Shown piece by piece: positions 1-4,893 of a stretch of 5,671 nucleotides of DNA. The notes beneath the pieces were generated by a model. That model saw only the letters and a program-made list of their open reading frames with translations, was not told the DNA's origin and did not search any database. How positions within the stretch are numbered: position 1 is the stretch's first letter; every line of letters begins with the position of its first letter. The translations under genes and the position numbers were made by a program. The DNA lies in NCBI GenBank assembly GCA_011620505.1, contig WOZA01000013.1, positions 1 to 5,671 of the forward strand. The letters are read 5' to 3'. The DNA comes from Anaerolineaceae bacterium. Lineage in GTDB: Bacteria; Chloroflexota; Anaerolineae; Anaerolineales; Anaerolineaceae.

Positions 1-17
1 TTCCATTAATGCTAAGG

Positions 18-23
18 TATAAT
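18..23 (+). promoter_or_regulatory. -10 box upstream of tsaE
   Basis: A perfect TATAAT preceded by GG lies 11 bases before the tsaE ATG. A -35 box at normal spacing would fall just before the window, so only half of the promoter can be judged. Transcription normally begins 6-8 bases after the -10, near base 30, which would leave a leader of only about 5 bases. No Shine-Dalgarno is visible before the ATG, which agrees with a leaderless or near-leaderless transcript. Confidence 0.55.
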
Positions 24-34
24 CTTTAATCAAG

Positions 35-535
35 ATGCCAATACTTCCACCGCATGCTTTTGAGGTCTTTTCGCATAGTCCCGAACAAACCCGCCGGGTG
101 GGCATTCGCCTTGGCAGTTTGCTTCAGGTGGGAGACATCGTTTGCCTTGAGGGCGACCTTGGTTCTGGCAAGACGACTCTGGTGCAGGGCATCACCCAGG
201 GTTGGGGTTCTCCCAGCAAAGTCACTAGTCCGACCTACGTGATCGTCAACGAATATGACCGTCCGGGAGGCAACACGCTTTTCCATTGCGACGCTTACCG
301 ATTGCAGCCCGATAATCCCCTCGACAGCGCCATTCTCGACCTGGACCGCGTCCTTGCCGATGGAGTGCTGGTGATGGAATGGGCGGAACGCATGAAGACC
401 AGCCTTCCGAAAGAAAACCTTTGGATCCAGATGGACTGGATCAACCCTGACCAACGCCATCTTATCCTGATCCCGCACGGACACCGCTACGAATCCATTC
501 TCAAAAAGCTGCAGCAAGCTTTGTTTGGAGGATAA
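35..535 (+). CDS. tsaE: TsaE, tRNA t6A biosynthesis ATPase
   Basis: Cytoplasmic P-loop ATPase that works with TsaB and TsaD to transfer the threonylcarbamoyl group to A37 of ANN-decoding tRNAs; in the family it drives turnover of the TsaBD complex. At 166 residues it is near the usual 140-160. The family's N-terminal HSPEQT segment is at 14-19, followed by the Walker A loop GDLGSGKT at 40-47 (Lys46, Thr47). The VTSPTY segment is at 63-68, the HxDxYR motif at 84-89 (His84, Asp86, Arg89) and the EW pair at 115-116. The start at 35 is chosen because the conserved N-terminus begins within 13 residues of it and no better upstream codon exists in the window. There is no Shine-Dalgarno, and the -10 box ends 11 bases upstream. 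It is the first gene of a tsaE-tsaB-rimI run. The assignment is secure from motifs and from the neighbour. Confidence 0.96.
   Translation: MPILPPHAFEVFSHSPEQTRRVGIRLGSLLQVGDIVCLEGDLGSGKTTLVQGITQGWGSPSKVTSPTYVIVNEYDRPGGNTLFHCDAYRLQPDNPLDSAILDLDRVLADGVLVMEWAERMKTSLPKENLWIQMDWINPDQRHLILIPHGHRYESILKKLQQALFGG
527..532 (+). promoter_or_regulatory. Shine-Dalgarno of tsaB inside tsaE
   Basis: GGAGGA lies 5 bases before the tsaB ATG. It sits in the last two sense codons of tsaE, where it encodes Gly-Gly just before the TAA stop. The strong site and the 2-base intergenic gap indicate efficient re-initiation and co-translation of tsaE and tsaB. Confidence 0.85.
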
Positions 536-537
536 TT

Positions 538-1209
538 ATGCTACTGGCAATCGACACTTCCACCGAATGGATAGGCATCGCCCTTTTTAATGGCACTAAT
601 GTGCTCGCCGAACAGACCTGGCGCAGCAAAAATTACCACACTGTCGAGTTGGTCCCTGCCATCAAAGAAATGCTCACCAAAACCCAAACCAAACCCAGCA
701 GCCTGACGGGTGTTGGCGTGGCGCTTGGACCGGGTTCTTTCACGGGTTTACGGATAGGGCTCAGTGCAGCCAAAGGTATCGCCCTGGGGCAGAACTTGCC
801 CGTGGCGGGCATCCCTTCGCTCGAAATCCTCGCTGCAGCTCAGCCTGGTCTGCGCCGACCCATGCTTGCTTTCCTCGAAGTGGGGCGCGGTCGCTATGCC
901 TTCGTCCGCTATCAGTACAAACAGGGCTCCTGGCAAGCTGTTACTGACATTATTGTGGACGATATTCGCGGGATGGCAGCCACGATCAAATCTCCGACTT
1001 ACGTGGTGGGAGAAATGGATGCTGAAGAACGCCAGATCCTTGGGCGCAAGTGGAAGACGGCCCGATTAGCCGTCCCCAGCCTCTGCCTCCGCCGTCCAGC
1101 CGTACTGGCAGAGCTTGCCTGGGCGAAAATACAGGCAGGGCAGGCAGATGATGCCGCCAGCCTTGCGCCAATTTACGTTCACACACTGAGCAATGTTCCG
1201 GATCTATGA
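538..1209 (+). CDS. tsaB: TsaB, tRNA t6A biosynthesis subunit
   Basis: Pseudo-catalytic ASKHA-fold partner of TsaD. The TsaB-TsaD heterodimer with TsaE makes t6A37 on tRNA in the cytoplasm. At 223 residues it is the usual bacterial length. The N-terminal ASKHA strand is AIDTSTEWIGIAL (4-16). The family hallmark GPGSFTGLR is at 64-72, followed by IG and an AAKG helix. A GIPSLE segment lies at 91-96. The C-terminus carries PIYVH (211-215), where relatives have P-x-Y-L/V-R. The strand that commonly reads D-A-R in TsaB reads FLEVGRGRY at 112-120; that position is not catalytic in TsaB as far as is known. The start is fixed by a GGAGGA Shine-Dalgarno 5 bases upstream. The gene follows tsaE by 2 bases and overlaps rimI by 4 bases (ATGA). 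tsaD is not in the window and must lie elsewhere. Confidence 0.95.
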   Translation: MLLAIDTSTEWIGIALFNGTNVLAEQTWRSKNYHTVELVPAIKEMLTKTQTKPSSLTGVGVALGPGSFTGLRIGLSAAKGIALGQNLPVAGIPSLEILAAAQPGLRRPMLAFLEVGRGRYAFVRYQYKQGSWQAVTDIIVDDIRGMAATIKSPTYVVGEMDAEERQILGRKWKTARLAVPSLCLRRPAVLAELAWAKIQAGQADDAASLAPIYVHTLSNVPDL

Positions 1210-1730
1210 GCGCGCACGCTGATGCCAGCCAAATCAGGCTGCGGAGCATGCGTGCAGAAGACCTGGCGCAAGCCGCTGCTCTCGACCGCCTCTCGTTTGC
1301 GGATCCCTGGCCACAGGGATCTTTTGAATACGAACTAAAAGCAAGTAACTATAGTTTGTGCCTGGTCGCAGAAGACCCGGACGCGGCTGAAGGTCAGTCC
1401 ATCGTGGCTGTATTAGTCATCTGGCTGATCGTGGACGAGGCCCACATCGCGACCATCGCCGTTCACCCGGACTACCGCCACCGCGGCATCGGGCGCAGGC
1501 TGCTGGCGGAAGGCCTGCTGCAAGCCGCCGAACGGGGGGCAGTGAAATCTCTGTTGGAAGTGCGCTCGGGCAACACCGAAGCGCTCCACCTCTATTACGG
1601 CTTCGGCTACAAGGCTGTTGGCTTACGTCCCAATTATTATCAAACCGAACGAGAGGACGCCCTCTTGCTGAATCTTGACCCCTTGGATGTGGAAGTTCTA
1701 AGGAACTTAATGCAAACATATTCGTCTTAA
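1206..1730 (+). CDS. rimI: RimI-type ribosomal protein/N-terminal alanine acetyltransferase (GNAT)
   Basis: GNAT-fold acetyltransferase that moves acetyl from acetyl-CoA to a protein N-terminal amine; the classical RimI substrate is ribosomal protein bS18. At 174 residues it is slightly longer than the roughly 150 of E. coli RimI, with about 9 extra residues before IRLRSM and a loop at 57-65. The acetyl-CoA pyrophosphate loop RHRGIG is at 91-96, after IAVHPDY. LEVR is at 117-120, and Asn123 and Tyr130 follow. Glu118 and Tyr130 are spaced exactly like the catalytic Glu103 and Tyr115 of enterobacterial RimI. The C-terminal PNYY and EDALLL strands are also typical. The start overlaps the tsaB stop as ATGA and has no Shine-Dalgarno, so translation is probably coupled to tsaB. 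Linkage to tsaB supports RimI over a generic GNAT. The true substrate in this organism is inferred. Confidence 0.9.
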   Translation: MSAHADASQIRLRSMRAEDLAQAAALDRLSFADPWPQGSFEYELKASNYSLCLVAEDPDAAEGQSIVAVLVIWLIVDEAHIATIAVHPDYRHRGIGRRLLAEGLLQAAERGAVKSLLEVRSGNTEALHLYYGFGYKAVGLRPNYYQTEREDALLLNLDPLDVEVLRNLMQTYSS

Positions 1731-1746
1731 TGGCATGTACCTGGGG

Positions 1747-1752
1747 TAGAAT
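1747..1752 (+). promoter_or_regulatory. Possible -10 box for the uracil-DNA glycosylase gene
   Basis: TAGAAT (5 of 6 to consensus), preceded by GG, lies in the 40-base gap between rimI and the glycosylase gene. No good -35 box is seen; TTAATG at 1727-1732 is poor and too close. Initiation near 1759 would give a leader of about 12 bases with only a weak GGAAAAAA ribosome site. The glycosylase could equally be read through from the tsaE operon. Confidence 0.35.
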
Positions 1753-1770
1753 CTGTCACTGGAAAAAAGT

Positions 1771-2424
1771 ATGTCAGATATAAACCAATTAAGAACCATT
1801 CGGGAGGAAATCCTCCATTGTCAGAAGTGTCCGCTTGCAAAAGGGCGGAAGAACGCCGTACCCGGGGAAGGACCTTCCTCGGTGGACGTCATGTTCATCG
1901 GCGAGGGACCTGGTTACCATGAAAACCAGCAGGGGAAGCCCTTCGTAGGTCAGGCTGGCATGTTTCTGGATGAATTACTGGCTTCAGCCGACCTGAAACG
2001 CGAAGAGGTTTTCATCACCAACGTGGTCAAATGCCGTCCGCCGGACAATCGCGACCCGATGCCCGAAGAGCTTGCTGCCTGTGCGCATTACCTTGACGAA
2101 CAAATCGCCCTGCTTGACCCCAAAGTGATTGTCACGCTGGGAAGGTTTTCGATGGCGAAGTTCATCGAAAATGGCAAGATCACCCAGATTCACGGCAAAT
2201 CTCATCAAGTTGGCAAACGGCTGGTCGTCACGATGTACCATCCGGCTGCAGCCCTTCACCAACCAGCCTTGAGACCCGCATTAATTGAGGATTTTTCAAA
2301 ACTACGCCACCTACTCGCCAAGGAAGAACCCATTGAGCCCAAAGTGGAAGCACCTGCCCCCGAGACAAAGCCAGGTAAGCAGGAAGAAAATCCCAGTCTC
2401 CCCGAACAACTCAGTCTGTTTTGA
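1771..2424 (+). CDS. Family 4 uracil-DNA glycosylase (Fe-S) with C-terminal clamp-binding tail
   Basis: Removes uracil, from cytosine deamination or dUTP incorporation, from DNA and so starts base excision repair. Family 4 marks are all present. Four cysteines for a 4Fe-4S cluster lie at 17, 20, 88 and 104 (CxxC, then KC, then AAC). The active-site motif GEGPGYHEN is at 44-52, followed by GKPFVG (55-60). ITNVVKCRPP lies at 82-91, and the second uracil-site motif HPAAALHQP at 157-165. Relatives usually have Glu-Asp where this protein has Glu51-Asn52. The catalytic domain ends near residue 183. A charged, proline-rich tail (184-212) follows, ending in QLSLF (213-217). At 217 residues it is within the family range. 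The ATG at 1771 is preceded only by a weak GGAAAAAA site, but the first Fe-S cysteine lies 17 residues in, as expected. It follows rimI by 40 bases and precedes the dehydrogenase by 18. Confidence 0.94.
   Translation: MSDINQLRTIREEILHCQKCPLAKGRKNAVPGEGPSSVDVMFIGEGPGYHENQQGKPFVGQAGMFLDELLASADLKREEVFITNVVKCRPPDNRDPMPEELAACAHYLDEQIALLDPKVIVTLGRFSMAKFIENGKITQIHGKSHQVGKRLVVTMYHPAAALHQPALRPALIEDFSKLRHLLAKEEPIEPKVEAPAPETKPGKQEENPSLPEQLSLF
2407..2421 (+). other. Predicted beta-clamp (DnaN) binding pentapeptide QLSLF
   Basis: The last five codons before the stop encode Gln-Leu-Ser-Leu-Phe. This matches the established bacterial clamp-binding consensus QL(S/D)LF found in polymerases, MutS and other clamp clients. 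It sits at the extreme C-terminus, joined to the folded glycosylase by about 29 residues rich in Pro, Glu, Lys and Ala. That is the usual architecture of a tethering peptide. Binding to the clamp is inferred from the motif alone. Confidence 0.65.
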
Positions 2425-2427
2425 TGG

Positions 2428-2438
2428 AAAGGTAAGGA
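2428..2438 (+). promoter_or_regulatory. Ribosome site deciding the dehydrogenase start
   Basis: AAAGG at 2428-2432 and AAGGA at 2434-2438 are both possible Shine-Dalgarno cores. An in-frame TTG at 2440 is only 1 base from the second core, and the ATG at 2443 is 4 bases from it. The ATG is therefore preferred. Confidence 0.55.
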
Positions 2439-2442
2439 ATTG

Positions 2443-3756
2443 ATGCTAAAAGAAGACCTGATTCAGGATATTCAGAAAAAACGAGCCAACATTGCTGTCA
2501 TCGGTATGGGGTATGTGGGGCTACCGCTGGCTGTCACTTTCGCCAACGCCGGCTTTAGCGTGACGGGTATTGATCCCATCCAGGAAAAGGTGGATATGAT
2601 CAACCGCGGTGAAAGCTACATTTCGGATATTAGCAACGCCCAGTTGCGCAAGCACATTGATAACGGCCGCATCCGCGCTACAACCGATTATGCCACTCTT
2701 AAAGAAATCGATGCCGTCTCCATCTGTGTGCCTACGCCGCTGCGTAAAACCGGTGACCCTGACATGTCCTTCATTGCCCAGGCCAGCGAAGACATCGCCC
2801 CTTATCTGCACCGCAGTATGATCATCGTGCTTGAGTCCAGCACTTATCCGGGCACCACCCGTGAGTTCGTCCTGCCCAAACTGACCGCTAATTCCGACCT
2901 TAAAGTTGGCATAGACTTCTTCCTGGCGTTCTCTCCCGAACGCGTCGACCCCGGACGCACCGACTATACCACCTACAACACCCCCAAGGTCGTTGGCGGC
3001 ATCACCCAGGCGTGTACGGATGTTGCCGTGGCATGGTATCAGGAGGCAATTGAAACGGTTGTACCAGTCTCCAGCACCGAAGTGGCGGAGATGGCAAAAC
3101 TGCTCGAGAACACCTTCCGCATGATCAACATCTCGATGGTCAACGAGCTGGCCCAAATGTGTGAGCGGTTGGGAGTGGATGTGTGGGAAGTAATCGATGC
3201 AGCTGCCACCAAACCATTCGGCTTCATGAAGTTCACCCCCGGACCGGGGCTGGGAGGGCACTGCATTCCGGTAGACCCGCTTTACCTCTCCTGGAAGATG
3301 AAGACGCTCAATTACACCGCGCGCTTCATTGAACTCGCCTCCGAGATCAACACCAACATGCCGCGTTACGTGGTCAGCCGCATCCAGGATGCCCTGAATC
3401 GCTATAAGAAACCGCTCAACGGAAGCAAGATCCTGATCCTGGGCGTCTCCTATAAGCCCAACATTAACGACATGCGCGAATCCCCCGCTCTGGACATCAT
3501 CCATTTACTTCGAGAGAAGGGCGCCATCGTCTCATACAATGACCCTTACGTTCCTGAGATTGAGATTGAAGGCGTTCAGATGTTTTCTGAAAAAGAACTT
3601 TCAACCTTCCTTGAAAAAGCGGATCTGGTGGCTATCATCACCAATCATGACAAATTCGACTACAAAATGATCCTCGAGAAATCACAGCTGATCTTTGATG
3701 CCCGCAATGCGATGAAAGATGTCGCGAAAAACGATTTGAAAGTGATCAAACTCTGA
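2443..3756 (+). CDS. wbpA: UDP-N-acetyl-D-glucosamine 6-dehydrogenase (WbpA type)
   Basis: NAD-dependent four-electron oxidation of C6 of a UDP-amino sugar, most likely UDP-GlcNAc to UDP-GlcNAcA, in the cytoplasm for surface polysaccharide synthesis. The protein has 437 residues, normal for the UDP-glucose/GDP-mannose dehydrogenase superfamily. The N-terminal Rossmann loop GMGYVG is at 21-26, followed by ICVPTPL. The central-domain helix AKLLENTFR contains the conserved Lys219 and Asn223. The catalytic Cys274 lies in GPGLGGHCIPVDP. The C-terminal nucleotide-binding domain has YKPNINDMRESP (Arg345, Glu346). GGHCIPVDP followed by YLSWK fits WbpA better than WecC (GGHCIAVDP) or UDP-glucose dehydrogenase (GGSCFPKD). 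Oxidation of UDP-ManNAc cannot be fully excluded. ATG 2443 is preferred over TTG 2440 because of ribosome-site spacing. The gene follows the glycosylase by 18 bases with no room for a promoter, and its TGA overlaps the next ATG by one base (TGATG). Confidence 0.88.
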   Translation: MLKEDLIQDIQKKRANIAVIGMGYVGLPLAVTFANAGFSVTGIDPIQEKVDMINRGESYISDISNAQLRKHIDNGRIRATTDYATLKEIDAVSICVPTPLRKTGDPDMSFIAQASEDIAPYLHRSMIIVLESSTYPGTTREFVLPKLTANSDLKVGIDFFLAFSPERVDPGRTDYTTYNTPKVVGGITQACTDVAVAWYQEAIETVVPVSSTEVAEMAKLLENTFRMINISMVNELAQMCERLGVDVWEVIDAAATKPFGFMKFTPGPGLGGHCIPVDPLYLSWKMKTLNYTARFIELASEINTNMPRYVVSRIQDALNRYKKPLNGSKILILGVSYKPNINDMRESPALDIIHLLREKGAIVSYNDPYVPEIEIEGVQMFSEKELSTFLEKADLVAIITNHDKFDYKMILEKSQLIFDARNAMKDVAKNDLKVIKL

Positions 3757-4733
3757 TGAGTGTGTACGTCGTCACCGGCGCGGCGGGTTTCATCGGCTCA
3801 GTGGTTGCCGGATTAATGCTGCGCGAGGGGCACACCGTCTTTGGGGTGGATAACCTCAACCACGTATACGACGTCCGCGTGAAAGAACATCGCCTGCAGG
3901 CGCTTCTGCCGCAGGCGAATTTTCATTTCATCCGAGACGACATTACCGACCGCGATTTCATCGCCAGGCTGGCTGCCATGGTGCCCTCGGCGGATGCCGT
4001 TATTAATCTAGCGGCAATAGCCGGTGTGCGCGCCAGCACCACCGACCCCTGGAGCTACCTTAACACCAATACTCTCGGAAATCTGAACATGCTCGAGTAT
4101 GCCCGCCACCAACGGGTGCCCAAGTTCATCCTGGCGTCCACTTCGAGCCTTTACGGGAATGAAGGCAAGCCTCCGCATGCCGAGACTGCCTCCACCGAGC
4201 ATCCCCTGGCGCCTTATGCTGCCAGCAAAAAAGGCGCGGAGGCTTTTGCCTACGCCTATCATCACCTCTATGGCATCGATGTGACCGTTTTACGCTACTT
4301 CACGGTCTATGGTCCTGCCGGCAGACCAGATATGGTCATGTTCCGTTTCTGCCAATGGGTTGCTGAGGGAAAGCCCGTCACGATCACTGGCGACGGCGAA
4401 CAATCCCGTGGGTTTACTTACGTGGATGACATTGCCCGCGGCACGCTGCTGGCGCTCAAGCCGGTTGGTTTTGATGTTTTCAACCTCGGAGGGCACGAGG
4501 TGATCACCATTAACCAGCTTTTGCACAAACTTGAGCACCTTCTGGGTAAAAAAGGAAATATCACCTACATTCCCTCCCATCCGGCAGATGTATTTGAAAA
4601 CGTGGCCGATGTCACCAAAGCCCGCCGTGAACTGGGCTGGGAACCCCAGGTGCCGTTGGATGAAGGCATGAAACGCCTGGTGGATTGGTATCTCGCCAAT
4701 CGCGATTGGGCGAAAGACGTTGAAACTCCCTGA
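3756..4733 (+). CDS. NAD-dependent UDP-uronic acid 4-epimerase-like extended SDR
   Basis: Probably inverts C4 of a UDP-hexuronic acid, acting on the product of the preceding dehydrogenase. At 325 residues it has typical extended-SDR length. The Rossmann loop GAAGFIG is at 8-14, with the cofactor-selecting Asp32 in GVDNLN. NLAAIAGVRAS is at 84-94, the serine segment STSSLYG at 128-134, and the catalytic Tyr154-Ala-Ala-Ser-Lys158 follows. The RYFTVYGPAGRPDM segment closely resembles UDP-glucuronate 4-epimerases. GalE-like WbpP/TviC enzymes usually read RYFNVFG with a QDP element there. FTYVDDIARG near the C-terminal domain is also typical. The WbpA-type partner predicts UDP-GlcNAcA to UDP-GalNAcA, while the sequence by itself suggests UDP-GlcA to UDP-GalA. 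The ATG overlaps the upstream stop (TGATG) and has no strong Shine-Dalgarno, so it is likely coupled. The class is secure; the substrate is open. Confidence 0.85.
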   Translation: MSVYVVTGAAGFIGSVVAGLMLREGHTVFGVDNLNHVYDVRVKEHRLQALLPQANFHFIRDDITDRDFIARLAAMVPSADAVINLAAIAGVRASTTDPWSYLNTNTLGNLNMLEYARHQRVPKFILASTSSLYGNEGKPPHAETASTEHPLAPYAASKKGAEAFAYAYHHLYGIDVTVLRYFTVYGPAGRPDMVMFRFCQWVAEGKPVTITGDGEQSRGFTYVDDIARGTLLALKPVGFDVFNLGGHEVITINQLLHKLEHLLGKKGNITYIPSHPADVFENVADVTKARRELGWEPQVPLDEGMKRLVDWYLANRDWAKDVETP

Positions 4734-4804
4734 TCTGGCTGCATCACCCAGAAAATCGGTCAGCGCCTAAGTTATTCGGGTGAAATGCCGCGTTCATTCG
4801 CCGC

Positions 4805-4834
4805 TTCATAACATTTCGAAATAGTGGTTATAAT
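4805..4834 (+). promoter_or_regulatory. Predicted sigma-70-type promoter of the lipoprotein gene
   Basis: TATAAT at 4829-4834 is a perfect -10. TTCATA at 4805-4810 matches the -35 consensus TTGACA at four of six positions, with an 18-base spacer. Initiation near 4841 would give a leader of about 53 bases. The lipoprotein gene is thus likely a separate unit from the sugar-nucleotide genes, although no clear terminator lies between them. Confidence 0.6.
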
Positions 4835-4881
4835 TAGATTGTTCTCTTTGACTGCACCCTGCGCCGTCAACACAGGGCAAG

Positions 4882-4888
4882 AAAGGAG
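4882..4888 (+). promoter_or_regulatory. Shine-Dalgarno of the lipoprotein gene
   Basis: AAAGGAG lies 5 bases before the ATG at 4894. It is the strongest free-standing ribosome site in the window and fixes the start of a gene that runs off the right edge. Confidence 0.8.
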
Positions 4889-4893
4889 TTGAC

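Noticed and set aside
26..517. 163-codon open frame on the - strand opposite tsaE
   Set aside because: It lies wholly antisense to an unambiguous TsaE and shows no family motif.
1132..1146. Tandem CAGGCAGGG/CAGGCAG near the end of tsaB
   Set aside because: Less than two full copies in coding sequence for Gln-Ala-Gly-Gln-Ala; not a meaningful repeat.
2440..2442. TTG as an alternative start of the dehydrogenase
   Set aside because: It is 1 base from the AAGGA core and adds only one residue; the adjacent ATG at 2443 is better spaced and is the commoner start codon.
2521..3504. Long open frame of 327 codons on the - strand opposite the dehydrogenase gene
   Set aside because: It mirrors a strongly conserved enzyme on the + strand and has no recognisable domain or ribosome site. 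It is a by-product of codon bias in the real gene.
4734..4752. TCTGG/CCAGA hairpin just after the epimerase stop
   Set aside because: Only 5 bp and followed by an A-rich rather than a T-rich stretch, so too weak for a terminator call.
4777..4800. Hairpin CGGGTGAA/TTCATTCG after the epimerase gene as a terminator
   Set aside because: The stem needs two G-U pairs, has an 8-base loop and no T-run follows. It cannot be called an intrinsic terminator.
4788..4809. Imperfect direct repeat CCGCGTTCAT / CCGCTTCAT as an operator before the lipoprotein promoter
   Set aside because: Two short imperfect copies only; the second overlaps the -35 box, which is suggestive, but this is expected by chance and no regulator is nearby.
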